Shown here: piece after piece, positions 7,102-16,508 of the stretch
How the letters are laid out: each line of letters opens with the position of its first letter
Position numbering within the stretch: position 1 is the first letter of the stretch
Assembly (NCBI GenBank): GCA_913063325.1
Contig: CAJXYE010000014.1
Span: 1 to 64,000, forward strand
Direction of reading: 5' to 3'
DNA: 64,000 nt
DNA from: an uncultured Colwellia sp.
Lineage (GTDB): Bacteria; Pseudomonadota; Gammaproteobacteria; Enterobacterales; Alteromonadaceae
Notes under the pieces: model-generated
Seen by the model: only the letters and a program-made list of their open reading frames with translations
Database searches by the model: none
What the model was told of the DNA's origin: nothing
Program-made: the position numbers and the translations under genes

Positions 7102-9903
7102 ATGAGTTTTTCAATTAAATTGGTTTTGTTAATAACTTTAATAGGGTGTGGTTTACAATCTAATAAAATTTTTGCCAAAACAGACTATTATGAAGCCGCT
7201 TTACAGGCTTATAATTTGAATGATATTGATACAGCATTTATCCACTTAAAGAGCGCATTACAAGAAAAAAAGGACAACCTACCCGCTAAGTTGTTATTAG
7301 CGGAAGTTCTTATTAAGAAAAATTTATATTCATCAGCAGAACAAGAGCTAAATGACGCTGCTATTGAGGGGGCAGATTTTAACCTCATTATAGATCCTTT
7401 AGGTAGGAGCTTATTATTACAGGGAAAATTTGATTTAGTTTTAACGTTAGCTGATAAGAAAACCTTAAACAAGCAGGGCGAGCTGGCTTTTAATTTAATT
7501 AAAGCTAAAGCTTATCGAGGCTTATCGGATACAGATGCAGCTGAAGATTTATATAAAGTTGTTTTATATCAATATCCTGAAAACATTGAAGCCATTTTGG
7601 AGTTAGCTTCAATTTTCAATTTTAAAAATAGCTATGAAAAGTCTCAAGCATTGCTCGATAAAGCAAATTTATTAGCGCCTGAAAGTAGTCGGTTGTGGCA
7701 AGTTAAAGGGCAGTTAGCTAGAAGTAAAAGAGAACTTGAAAGTTCGATTATTTATTATAATAAAGCGAACATGTTAGACCCAGATAATATTGTCATTTTA
7801 AGAGCTATAGCAAGTAGCTACATAGAATTAGAAAAACCTAAAAATGCGCAAGTATTAATTGAACAAGCTTTAGCTTTATCGCCAAATGATCTTCAAACGC
7901 AACTAATACAAAGCAATATATTGAGGATGTTAAACAAAAAAAAATTATCTGATGACGTCTTAGTAAAGATAACAAGTCAGCTATCGTTAATAGACGAAAG
8001 TTACATGCTATCTCAACCAGAGTTATTATTGATTGACGCCATGGTTAGTTATGGCTTAGAAAATTGGACTCAAGCTCAAAATAAATTTAAAAGATATATT
8101 GATCAGGGAATAAATAATAATGACATGAGTTCAATAGTTTTATTAGCTGATGTTTATGTGAAGTTAGAGAAACCAAAATCAGCACTAGAACTCTTGTCTA
8201 ATTACGAGACAAATTTGATTAAAAATAAGGACTATGCACTTATTTTAGCTGGGCTATATCTTCAATTCAACCGAAATGTTAAAGCTGATTATTTACTGCA
8301 AAAGCTACAAGAATCATATGGTGATGATGAGGCAATTTTAATACTTTCGGCCAAAGTGTTAAGTAATTTCGGGCAAGATAAAGAGGCGCTATTATTATTA
8401 GAATCATCCAAGAAAAATGATGGTATTCGCTATAAGCATAGTTTAGCTGTAACCGCATTACGCGCAGGTGAACTTGATAAAGCTTTGGCGCATATTCAGT
8501 ATATCATTTCAATTTCACCAGAGAATATTGAATATCAATTATTGTATGTACGTATACTACTTCAACTTGAAAAGATTGACGATGCACAAGCGACTGTTTT
8601 AGCTTTATATAAAAAACATCCAAACAATACACAAGTACTTTTTAGCTATGCTTCGTTTCAATTTTACCTGAACAACTTAACTATTGCTAAACCGGTGTTT
8701 GCTAATTTGGTAGCTGAAAACCCTGAAGATGGTGAAAGTTGGTTTTTCTTGGCTCAAATAGAATATGATTTAGGTAATATAGAAGAAGCCGTCGCTATTT
8801 TAGAAAGGCAAACCAAAAATAGTGAATATAGAATTAAAGCACTCAATAAATTAGCTAAGGTCCATTATTCTCAAAAACAGTTTATGCAAAGCTTATTAGT
8901 TATTAATGTACTTTTGAAAGAAAATAGACTTGATAGTCAAGTAATATTGATGAAAGCAAAAAATTTGATAGCTTTAGAGCAAACTAAAGAAGCTAAACGT
9001 CAGCTTAATATTTTATTAGGTTTGTGGCGTGAAGAACCTCGTAATTTATTACAACTTAGTAGATTACAACTGAGAGTTCATGATGATGTTGGTGCTGAGA
9101 AGAGTTTAGAGCTAGCATACTTTATTCAGCCGAGAGCATTACCAATAATCATTGATTTTGTTAAAGTAAAAATTAGACTCAATAAAATAAACGAAGCTTC
9201 AACGCTTTTATTAGAAGCAGAGAAAGCAGGCTATAAAGGCAATACTTACCTCACGATTTTAAGGGGTGATATTGAGCTTGCTAAAAACAATGTTAGTGCA
9301 GCATTTAATCATTATTTAAGTGTGCTCAATAAAGATGAAGCGAATGTAATTGCCTTAATTAAACTTTCACAGGTAAGCCAAGCAGAAGTATTATCAAATA
9401 AATTCATTGAAAAGCTAAATTATCTGGTGGATAAATACCCCGATCTAGCGCTTCAAAGACATACTCTTGCAGATCATCTTTTTGAACATAAAAAATTTGA
9501 TCAGGCAAAATTTCAGTATCAATTATTGATAATACAAAATATTCCTACAGCTAAAAGGGCTGCAGCATTGAATAATCTAGCGATTATATACCTTCATGAA
9601 AATGCTTATCAAGCCGCGATAAAGGTCTCGAAACAGGCGTTTGAAATGCTTCCATCTCCTGCAATTATCGATACATTTGGTTGGTCGTTAGTGTTATCAG
9701 GGGAAACAGAACAAGGTCTTTCTTATTTAAGACAAGCTTTCAGTATGTCTTCTTCTCAGCCAGATATTCAGTATCATATTGCTTATGCATTGGTAATGTT
9801 GAATCGTAAAGCGGAAGCTAAATCGCTATTAACTCAGCTTATAAAGCTAGAAGATACGTTTGCTGAATATAAATTAGCCAAACAGTTGTTGGGTACCTTA
9901 TAA
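7102..9903 (+). CDS. prsT: PEP-CTERM system TPR-repeat lipoprotein PrsT
   Basis: The 933-residue protein starts with a lipoprotein-type signal ending in LIGC (Cys about 17) and is otherwise made of helical TPR-like repeats of about 34 residues over its whole length. Size, repeat content and position right after prsK and prsR match PrsT, the giant TPR lipoprotein of exosortase A systems. It is expected at the periplasmic face of a membrane as a scaffold for envelope or polysaccharide assembly; its exact role is not known. It is separated from prsR by 248 bases holding the 183-bp repeat, so it may have its own promoter. An AAGGA ribosome binding site lies upstream of the ATG. Confidence 0.9.
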   Translation: MSFSIKLVLLITLIGCGLQSNKIFAKTDYYEAALQAYNLNDIDTAFIHLKSALQEKKDNLPAKLLLAEVLIKKNLYSSAEQELNDAAIEGADFNLIIDPLGRSLLLQGKFDLVLTLADKKTLNKQGELAFNLIKAKAYRGLSDTDAAEDLYKVVLYQYPENIEAILELASIFNFKNSYEKSQALLDKANLLAPESSRLWQVKGQLARSKRELESSIIYYNKANMLDPDNIVILRAIASSYIELEKPKNAQVLIEQALALSPNDLQTQLIQSNILRMLNKKKLSDDVLVKITSQLSLIDESYMLSQPELLLIDAMVSYGLENWTQAQNKFKRYIDQGINNNDMSSIVLLADVYVKLEKPKSALELLSNYETNLIKNKDYALILAGLYLQFNRNVKADYLLQKLQESYGDDEAILILSAKVLSNFGQDKEALLLLESSKKNDGIRYKHSLAVTALRAGELDKALAHIQYIISISPENIEYQLLYVRILLQLEKIDDAQATVLALYKKHPNNTQVLFSYASFQFYLNNLTIAKPVFANLVAENPEDGESWFFLAQIEYDLGNIEEAVAILERQTKNSEYRIKALNKLAKVHYSQKQFMQSLLVINVLLKENRLDSQVILMKAKNLIALEQTKEAKRQLNILLGLWREEPRNLLQLSRLQLRVHDDVGAEKSLELAYFIQPRALPIIIDFVKVKIRLNKINEASTLLLEAEKAGYKGNTYLTILRGDIELAKNNVSAAFNHYLSVLNKDEANVIALIKLSQVSQAEVLSNKFIEKLNYLVDKYPDLALQRHTLADHLFEHKKFDQAKFQYQLLIIQNIPTAKRAAALNNLAIIYLHENAYQAAIKVSKQAFEMLPSPAIIDTFGWSLVLSGETEQGLSYLRQAFSMSSSQPDIQYHIAYALVMLNRKAEAKSLLTQLIKLEDTFAEYKLAKQLLGTL

Positions 9904-10024
9904 AACCTTTAAATGATGACTTCGCTCACTATGTTTTAGTTGTATGGTCGCTCCTAAATAGGACTAACCGTAAAGAAAGTGTTAATTTTGTTCTAAGGTA
10001 AGATTGTTTTGATTTACGTATCAA

Positions 10025-10055
10025 AAATGCCATACAGTTACACTGTGTGGCATTT
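10025..10055. terminator. Probable bidirectional terminator between prsT and the PEP-CTERM gene
   Basis: AAATGCCA at 10025-10032 pairs perfectly with TGGCATTT at 10048-10055, and the stem continues after one mismatch with ACAG/CTGT around a short loop. A and T tracts on both sides fit a hairpin that ends transcription from both convergent genes. Confidence 0.65.
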
Positions 10056-10077
10056 AATAACTATTATTAAAGTACTT

Positions 10078-10998
10078 TTACTTATGTTTTTTAAGCTTTT
10101 TACGCTGAGTGCCTAAAGCAATTAAAGCAATAGCAAAGATGAATATAGTAGATGGCTCAGGTACTTCTGTTGGTGGTTTTTTAGGTTTTCTTGCTATTGT
10201 TAACTTATAATCTTCAACTTCACCTTGGTCTTGAAACCCTGTAGCAATTAAATTCATACCATCGGAATAATGTTCTAATGAATTTTCACATACTATTCTG
10301 GCGCGCAACCAGACTTCTGTAAGAGTATCAAAAATTGGAATTTGCATTTCGCTAGTGGTGAACATTGCTGTGGTGTCTTGGCTATTATAAATAGTTCTAC
10401 CTTTCCAGTCACTTAAGTCCCAATTTTTGGTACCGTCTTTTCTGGAATTATAGTTATCTATAACTTTACTGGGGTCAAGATTTTTTGACTTTTGTACATT
10501 ACCCTCAGAATCTTTATGTTTCCACCACTTTTCAGCGATGATTCTTTCTCTATTTGGATTTTGATTTCTGTACTGTCTATCATCCCAATCGCCATCTTGG
10601 TTCCAGTCGATCCAAGATTCTAATTGATCATATTTATGATTACCTACGATAGAGCGTGTAACTTCAAATTGAAATTGAACATAACCACCAGAGGTTAATT
10701 GACCTGTATTATTATAATCAGTCCAATTTACACCGTCAGTAGAAGTTCTCCATGTTACACCATCATTACTTGATGAGTCAGGTGTATTTAGTGCATCATT
10801 TCTAGTTTCTTTATTCCAGTTACTACCTAATTTTTGCCATTGATCTGTGCTATGACATGCAGATGATTCTTGACCAGTTGCATTGCCATAGTCATAAGAA
10901 CCTGATTTTGTAGCACAACTAACCACACTCCCGGCTAATGCTGTATTTAAAAAACCTAGCAATAATATGCTAGCTGCTATTATCTTAATGACCTTCAT
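10078..10998 (-). CDS. PEP-CTERM sorting-domain protein with GEVED-like region (exosortase substrate)
   Basis: The 306-residue protein has an N-terminal signal peptide ending near TALA-G (about residue 22). Its C-terminal sorting signal has VPEPS (about 279-283), a hydrophobic helix and the basic tail QRKKLKKHK. A GEVEDYKL segment lies just before the linker, a mark of GEVED-type extracellular proteins, and the body is rich in Trp and Asp. Exosortase A should recognise the PEP motif and process the tail, so the product is exported and probably joined to or released with the exopolysaccharide. It is the only PEP-CTERM protein I see in the window. It is monocistronic, with a sigma-54 promoter upstream. 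Confidence 0.93.
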   Translation of the reverse strand: MKVIKIIAASILLLGFLNTALAGSVVSCATKSGSYDYGNATGQESSACHSTDQWQKLGSNWNKETRNDALNTPDSSSNDGVTWRTSTDGVNWTDYNNTGQLTSGGYVQFQFEVTRSIVGNHKYDQLESWIDWNQDGDWDDRQYRNQNPNRERIIAEKWWKHKDSEGNVQKSKNLDPSKVIDNYNSRKDGTKNWDLSDWKGRTIYNSQDTTAMFTTSEMQIPIFDTLTEVWLRARIVCENSLEHYSDGMNLIATGFQDQGEVEDYKLTIARKPKKPPTEVPEPSTIFIFAIALIALGTQRKKLKKHK

Positions 10999-11043
10999 CT
11001 ATTATTTCCCTTGTTACAACTTCCTACTTATTGTTCAGTTTAA

Positions 11044-11058
11044 GCAAATATCGAGCCA
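11044..11058 (-). promoter_or_regulatory. Sigma-54 (-24/-12) promoter of the PEP-CTERM gene
   Basis: Read on the minus strand the site is TGGCTCGATATTTGC. This matches the TGGCACG-N4-TTGC consensus at all conserved positions but one and has the required 10-base spacing between GG and GC. Transcription would start roughly 10-15 bases downstream, about 35 bases before the ATG at 10998. It links the gene to the sigma-54 activator PrsR in the same window. Confidence 0.8.
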
Positions 11059-11192
11059 TCACAGTACATTTTAAATGTTGTTGATTTTAGTCTCTATTAA
11101 CAATGCGTTACAAGGTTGTTGTTGTCACTGTTAAAATGGATTGAAAATTAATGTAAAAAAAACGGACACTGTAGAGCGGTGTTATTTTGCAT

Positions 11193-12236
11193 CTATCTGT
11201 TAATTTGATCTTGTGCATATTGGCGATTTTTCTGCTTGAGTAATTTATCAACATAACGAGCCATCTTTATTTTTTGCTTAATATTACTTTCTAATATTTC
11301 TTCAACTTCTCTTAACACGTCTTTAATATTTTCAACATTTTTACTTGAATTAATCACTACTTGTTGGTTAACTGTTTGGCTATTCTGTTGATCATTTTCA
11401 GGTACTTGTGTACTTAATGAACCCGTTAATTCAACCGACATTTCTTCTGCTACATCATTAATGTTATCAACATCAATACAAGTTAGCTCTTCTAAAAAAC
11501 CAAATAATAATAACCGGTCTACAAAAATATTAATTTTACGAGGCACACCTAATGTTTTTTTATGAATTAATTCAAATGCATCATCCGAAAACAAAGATAC
11601 TTTTTCACAGCCTGCTTGCTGTAATCGATGATTCACATAGTCTTTTACTTCTTCCACACTGAGTGGTTTTAAGTGAGCTGAAGCGATAATCCGTTGTCTG
11701 AACTGCTCCATATTCGGCGCTTGAATAATATCTTTAAGTTCTTCTTGTCCAAGTAAAAAACTTTGTATAAGTGGTTTGTCATCAAGTTGAAAGTTTGAAA
11801 GCATTCTTAACTCTTCAACCGTTTCAGATGGTAGGTTTTGAGCCTCATCAACAATCAGTAATGCACGCTTTCCTTGTTTATGAAGTTTAATTAAAAAAGC
11901 TTCAATACTACGCAATGCTTCAGCTTTGCCATTTCCCTTTAATGGAATTTTAAACTCGGCGGCCACCAGCTCTAGTAGTTCATCAGGCGATAGTTTAGTA
12001 GTGACTAACTGTGCGGCAACTATATTTTTATCGCCAATAGACGATAACAAATTTCTTGCAATTGTGGTTTTTCCTGTACCAATAGGGCCAGTGATCACAA
12101 TAAAACCTTCACCTTGATCTAGGCCGTATTGTAAGTAGGACAATGCCCTTTGATGGTGACTAGTAGCAAAGAAAAATCGTGGGTCTGGGCTTAATTGAAA
12201 TGGACGCTCATTAAAGCCATAGTAACTTTCATACAT
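11193..12236 (-). CDS. XrtA-associated AAA ATPase (ExeA-like)
   Basis: The 347-residue protein starts with the MYESYYGFNERPFQLSPDP motif seen in ExeA/GspA-like ATPases. It has a Walker A loop GPIGTGKTT (about residues 50-58) and a Walker B segment RALLIVDEAQNL. The C-terminal 90 residues are polar and partly coiled. This is the putative secretion ATPase of the PEP-CTERM locus. It is the last gene of the minus-strand block 17150-11193, one base after the stop of the barrel gene, so it is translated with the export genes. It probably powers or regulates polysaccharide export, but its exact partner is unknown. Confidence 0.88.
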   Translation of the reverse strand: MYESYYGFNERPFQLSPDPRFFFATSHHQRALSYLQYGLDQGEGFIVITGPIGTGKTTIARNLLSSIGDKNIVAAQLVTTKLSPDELLELVAAEFKIPLKGNGKAEALRSIEAFLIKLHKQGKRALLIVDEAQNLPSETVEELRMLSNFQLDDKPLIQSFLLGQEELKDIIQAPNMEQFRQRIIASAHLKPLSVEEVKDYVNHRLQQAGCEKVSLFSDDAFELIHKKTLGVPRKINIFVDRLLLFGFLEELTCIDVDNINDVAEEMSVELTGSLSTQVPENDQQNSQTVNQQVVINSSKNVENIKDVLREVEEILESNIKQKIKMARYVDKLLKQKNRQYAQDQINR

Positions 12237-12237
12237 G

Positions 12238-13899
12238 TTAAAATACTTTTCTTATATTAATTGTTGCTCGTATTTCTTTATAGCCAAATTGATCATTGGT
12301 AGAACTACGATTTACATGCCTTAAAGTAAAATCAGAGGTTAAAGATGAGGCCATGCTTATATTATAGTTAGCAGAAATAGTCCGATAATAATCTTCTTGA
12401 CCCCTGACTTCTGTGTTGCTTTTGTCAAAAATATTATGTCTAAAATTCATACCTAAAGAAACATTCGTTCGTGCACCGGTATCACGAGTAATGTTCAGGC
12501 CAACGTTAAAGCTATCATCTATGGTAGCAGTTTCTCCTAGCCTTTCTCGTCTAGATGCCGACGTGTCAAATGCAAAAGATGTTCTGGAAAGTTGTAGTAT
12601 AGTTGACCAGGACAAAATTTTATTTAGAGAAAACTCATTACTGTCCACAGGCGCTAGATTAAATAAAGCAATAAACTGTGAGTCTGGAGGTGTTTCAGAT
12701 GTGACAAAACATGAAGAAGCATCTTCAATAACGGTGTTACGGGGGCACCAAAACATACCTAAAGGGACTAGTTGATAATTATTTCTATCAAACACACTTA
12801 ATGTTTCGTTATAAGTAATACTATTGCTTAATCGTCTTATTTTGTGTTGAAAATTAAAACTATAGGCTTTTCCAAAAAAACGTTGACTATAGTCTGCCGT
12901 TAAAGAGGTTCGTAATGACGGCTGCCACCGGAGTGATGCAGCAATATAGTCATTATTGTTATTGTTATTGTTATTGTCACTATTATCGGTATCGGTATCG
13001 GTATCGGAATTGGCAAAAACGTTATATGAAACATCAAAATTAAATCGGGGTGTCGGAAACCAACTCAGTCCAACTCCCCATGAGGGGTTGAATTGAAAGT
13101 CTTCTGATATCCCTGTGCCTTTCACATATTCATCTTGAAACCGAACAAAAGGCCTTAATTTCCATGGAGTTTTCGCACCAATAAGCGCATTTACAGAATA
13201 ATTTTCTCCATAATTATCTATATTGTTGTCAAGTTCTTGCTCTCTTTTGCTATAATTAATACCCATATTCCAATATATGTAGCGAGTACTGTTTCCATTC
13301 ACACTACTCAGTTGTGCAGCAATTCCATCACTTTCACCAATGCTATCCTCAGCCCTATTTGTACTATACGTGATCGATGACTGAACTGAATAACTGCTGT
13401 TGCCAAAATTATATCGTAGGCCAGTAGAATAATTCTGAGTTTGGACAGTATCACCAGTTATCGGGTCGGATAAGTCATTGTCGGCATTGTTTTTGTTTAC
13501 GTTTTGGATGTTAGCAGAAGCAATAACATCAGGACCACCTACCCACATAGAATAAAGTCCATCAGCAGCTAGGCTTCGGTAATTCGTATTTAAACTACTG
13601 TCATGGCTATACAGTGCATAACTTTGTGTACCTGACCAATTTAAATTGGTCAGGCCTGAACGATAAGTAGCGTTTATAGTCGCCTTAGCTTGAGTAACAT
13701 AACTTGATGTGGGTTCAGACACGGATAAATTAACATTATCAGAGTAAGTCTCATCTAACGATAAACTTGGGATGAACTTCCAATCGCCAGCCAATGTAAT
13801 AAAAGATGAACATGCCAATAATAATATAATAGCAAACTTTGTTAAGCAGCTTCTATTGATGTTTCTTACCGTACCCATAGCTGTAATAGCCATATCCAT
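12238..13899 (-). CDS. PEP-CTERM-associated outer-membrane beta-barrel protein
   Basis: This 553-residue protein has a signal sequence (a hydrophobic stretch ending near LAGDW). Alternating amphipathic strands, rich in aromatic residues and Ser/Asn, fill the rest, and it closes with INIRKVF, ending in an aromatic as barrels do. It matches the barrel family linked to exosortase A loci and is a likely outer-membrane channel for the polymer. The gene overlaps the end of the kinase gene by 47 bases. The first Met at 13899 sits directly on an AAGG sequence, so starts at 13893 or 13878 are more likely. It contains a DT/N-rich repeat (12951-13009). Confidence 0.82.
   Translation of the reverse strand: MDMAITAMGTVRNINRSCLTKFAIILLLACSSFITLAGDWKFIPSLSLDETYSDNVNLSVSEPTSSYVTQAKATINATYRSGLTNLNWSGTQSYALYSHDSSLNTNYRSLAADGLYSMWVGGPDVIASANIQNVNKNNADNDLSDPITGDTVQTQNYSTGLRYNFGNSSYSVQSSITYSTNRAEDSIGESDGIAAQLSSVNGNSTRYIYWNMGINYSKREQELDNNIDNYGENYSVNALIGAKTPWKLRPFVRFQDEYVKGTGISEDFQFNPSWGVGLSWFPTPRFNFDVSYNVFANSDTDTDTDNSDNNNNNNNNDYIAASLRWQPSLRTSLTADYSQRFFGKAYSFNFQHKIRRLSNSITYNETLSVFDRNNYQLVPLGMFWCPRNTVIEDASSCFVTSETPPDSQFIALFNLAPVDSNEFSLNKILSWSTILQLSRTSFAFDTSASRRERLGETATIDDSFNVGLNITRDTGARTNVSLGMNFRHNIFDKSNTEVRGQEDYYRTISANYNISMASSLTSDFTLRHVNRSSTNDQFGYKEIRATINIRKVF
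12951..13009. repeat. In-frame microsatellite in the barrel gene
   Basis: A run of TTATTG units is followed after a short gap by four TATCGG units. On the coding strand they give alternating Asp-Thr and then an Asn-rich run. Units are 6 bases, so slippage changes loop length without breaking the frame. The run probably lies in a surface or periplasmic loop of the barrel. Confidence 0.8.
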
Positions 13900-14749
13900 C
13901 CTTCTTAGATCTAATCGTTTTGTTCATAACTAAGCCAATGGCCATATCTTCATTTAGCTGTGATACGGCGCGTTTTACATCTTCAAGCTTTGCTTTAGAT
14001 TCTTCCACAACAACAATCGCTTGACCCACTAAGCTAGAAAGAACAGGTGTTTCAGTAACGCCTAGTATTGGTGGGCAATCAAAAATAACTATTCTGTCAG
14101 GATAACGTTCAGCAAGTTCCTTTGCCAAATGTTCCATTCTTGTACTCGCTAATAATTCATTAGTTAAATAGTGGGGCTTGCCAGCAGGCATAATTTTTAA
14201 ATTATTGATACTAGTTGGGTAAATCACTTCTGAAAGGGAAGATACTTCACCAAGTAAGTATTCTAATAAGCCTTCTTTTTTATCAAATCCTAATTCACGA
14301 TGCAAGCTAGGCCTAAGAACATCGGCATCTATTAAAAGAACAGTCTTTTCTTGTTCTAAGGCTATGCTCAAAGCAAGGTTGATTGAGATAAATGTTTTAC
14401 CTTCATTTGGATTTGAGCTACTTACCATAACTAAATTACTGTGATGTAAGGTTTTTGCCGTTGGGCCAAAAGCGTTATTCAATAATTTTCTTTTTATATG
14501 ACGAAATTCTTCTTGAATATGATGAGCACTATCAGGGCTATAAATAAAGCCACGTTCATTTAATTTAGCTTCATCAAGAAGTATTGTCTCAGGGGTATCA
14601 AGGTTCTTTTGCTCATTAATTTCATTTGTTTGACTTAAGGCATCAGATGCTTTATCGAAAACAGCTTTATCAATAGAGGGTGTAACTTTTTTAGTCTTAA
14701 CTTGCTCAGCAGCTTTCTGTTTAGCTAGCGCTTTTTCAATAGTACTCAC
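13853..14749 (-). CDS. XrtA-associated tyrosine autokinase (BY-kinase)
   Basis: This 298-residue cytosolic kinase has the BY-kinase motifs: Walker A SSSNPNEGKTFISINLA (about residue 110-126), Walker A' LLIDADVLRP and Walker B IVIFDCPPILG. It ends with a Tyr cluster YGYYSYGYGKK that is the autophosphorylation site. Its partner is the chain-length protein encoded 3 bases upstream. Together they would control polymer length and export by cycles of tyrosine phosphorylation. No phosphatase is visible in the block. Confidence 0.92.
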   Translation of the reverse strand: MSTIEKALAKQKAAEQVKTKKVTPSIDKAVFDKASDALSQTNEINEQKNLDTPETILLDEAKLNERGFIYSPDSAHHIQEEFRHIKRKLLNNAFGPTAKTLHHSNLVMVSSSNPNEGKTFISINLALSIALEQEKTVLLIDADVLRPSLHRELGFDKKEGLLEYLLGEVSSLSEVIYPTSINNLKIMPAGKPHYLTNELLASTRMEHLAKELAERYPDRIVIFDCPPILGVTETPVLSSLVGQAIVVVEESKAKLEDVKRAVSQLNEDMAIGLVMNKTIRSKKDGYGYYSYGYGKKHQ

Positions 14750-14752
14750 AGT

Positions 14753-16327
14753 TTAAAATATCCTTTTCAGTGGTTCTTGGATAGCATCAGGAAATAAAAA
14801 ATAACTGACAAATACCATTAAAATACCAAATAACAATAAATTCGAACTGATAAATATTAGTGTTTTCCTCTTATTCCACTTTTGTAAACCTAAATTTTCA
14901 TTGGCAGACACTATACCAAATACAGGAATTCCAGTCGCTTTTGATAGTTGAGAAGATGAAACAGCAACGGGGTTTAATAAACTAAATAATAATGACAAAC
15001 CAATACCTACAACAACGCCAAAAAATGCCACAACACCAAAGTACAGAAATCGTGCTGGACCTGATGGTTTCGATGCAACCCTAGGAGCATCAAGAACCCT
15101 AAATTGAATTTTATCCGTTGTTTCATTTGCAATTTGGGCGAATTGGGCAGTATCTTTACGAGAGACTAAGGTATTATATTTACCTTTAATCATCCCGTAA
15201 TCACGATTTAAGGCAACTAGTTCGGCTTCAATCTCAGGTATAGTGTGAATTCTAGCTTCTAATGCAGCGATTTGATTCTGATAGTTGTTAGCTCGAACAG
15301 TTAACGAAGCAATTAAACTTTCCAATTGATGGACTTGAATCTGGATATCCTGAATAACGGGGTTTTTGCTGTAAACACTGTTACCTTCACTGTTAGAAGT
15401 CAGATATTTTTTAATTTCATTGATACGCTGTTTCTGAAGCACACTCAGCCTCTCTGTAAGTAATTTTACTTCAGGGTGATTTTCAGTAAAGCGTACTTTT
15501 AATTTATCCAGGCTTAGCTCTAACCCATTGATACGATTGTCAAAAGTTGTACGTATTGAGCTGTCCGTTTTTATTTTATTATCTCCTTGTGAGCCATCTG
15601 ACATATTTTGAGTCAATTGTTTCTGTGCAGAGGCCAACTTAGTTTTGTTCTCTAATATTTCTAATTTAATTGCTTTCAGTTTTCCTTTATTATTGCTTAA
15701 TTTGCCATAATAACCACCTGATTGGGGTAAAATGTCGCTATATCTTTGCTTATAATCCGTTAGCCTAGCCTCTGATGCAAGTAATCTACTTTCATATTCC
15801 TTGATTTGTTTATCTAGAAATTTTTGTGCACTATCAGAATCGCTTCGTGTTTCACCTAAAGTGTTTTCAATAAAAATGGTTAAAACAGATTGGACTATAT
15901 CCTTAGCCATTTCAGGGTTTTTATCATGAATAGAGATAGTGTAAATATTTTCTCGGCCACCACGAGATACTTTAATTCTGCTTTTTAAACTATTAATTAT
16001 ACCTTGGTAAGCTGCATCATTAGTCGCTTGTACGTCTAAGTCGGTCATGCGCGCAATTTTTTCTAAATTTGGACGAGTAAGTAAAGTTCTCAACATTAAG
16101 CGAATTTGCGTATTTGGATTAGTTTCAACAGTTAAACCACGCAATAACGGTCGAAGTAATGACTGAGTATCGACATAAACTTTTGCTTGAGATTTATATA
16201 CATTCGGCATTGCGGAAACATAATACCAGCCCAGGGGACATATTAGCCAAGTAGATATAATAATATACCGTCGCTTTATCCAAATCCCTTTTAGATAATT
16301 CAGTATCTCTTCAAGTATTTCCTGCAT
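14753..16327 (-). CDS. XrtA-associated chain-length determinant protein (Wzz/GumC type)
   Basis: The 524-residue inner-membrane protein has an N-terminal helix (about 22-40) and a large periplasmic part with coiled-coil segments (170-300 and 330-390). The proline-rich DAPRVASKPSGPAR segment precedes a second helix, and there is a further hydrophobic helix near the C-terminus. This is the PCP-2a layout of the PEP-CTERM chain-length family. It lies 3 bases upstream of the tyrosine kinase gene. It should set polymer length and link the polymerase to the export channel. Confidence 0.9.
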   Translation of the reverse strand: MQEILEEILNYLKGIWIKRRYIIISTWLICPLGWYYVSAMPNVYKSQAKVYVDTQSLLRPLLRGLTVETNPNTQIRLMLRTLLTRPNLEKIARMTDLDVQATNDAAYQGIINSLKSRIKVSRGGRENIYTISIHDKNPEMAKDIVQSVLTIFIENTLGETRSDSDSAQKFLDKQIKEYESRLLASEARLTDYKQRYSDILPQSGGYYGKLSNNKGKLKAIKLEILENKTKLASAQKQLTQNMSDGSQGDNKIKTDSSIRTTFDNRINGLELSLDKLKVRFTENHPEVKLLTERLSVLQKQRINEIKKYLTSNSEGNSVYSKNPVIQDIQIQVHQLESLIASLTVRANNYQNQIAALEARIHTIPEIEAELVALNRDYGMIKGKYNTLVSRKDTAQFAQIANETTDKIQFRVLDAPRVASKPSGPARFLYFGVVAFFGVVVGIGLSLLFSLLNPVAVSSSQLSKATGIPVFGIVSANENLGLQKWNKRKTLIFISSNLLLFGILMVFVSYFLFPDAIQEPLKRIF

Positions 16328-16350
16328 TCTAAATCTTAATCCTTATCACC

Positions 16351-16400
16351 TGTAGGGGGGAATTTATTACCCCTTTTGTCGGACTGAAGTCCAACCTACA
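16351..16400. repeat. Partial TGTAGG-type palindromic repeat
   Basis: The 50-base stretch begins TGTAGG and ends CCTACA. It includes GGACTGAAGTCC and a GGGG/CCCC hairpin followed by TTTT. On the minus strand the end reads TGTAGGTTGGACTTCAGTCC, a repeat I know from other marine gammaproteobacteria. It lies between the export and chain-length genes and could act as an attenuating hairpin. Confidence 0.55.
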
Positions 16401-16508
16401 TTGTATGAACAAAGTTACGATAAAATAAGTTAACGAATTTCGAAAACCCATACACTCAATTCCTTGTTTTCGTAACTATTAACTCGCAACTCTTTACTGT
16501 CTTTCAAT

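Noticed and set aside
12238-13899. LLACSS as a lipobox making the barrel protein a lipoprotein
   Set aside because: A cleavage near LAG-DW further on fits an ordinary signal peptide, and outer-membrane barrels of this type are not lipidated.
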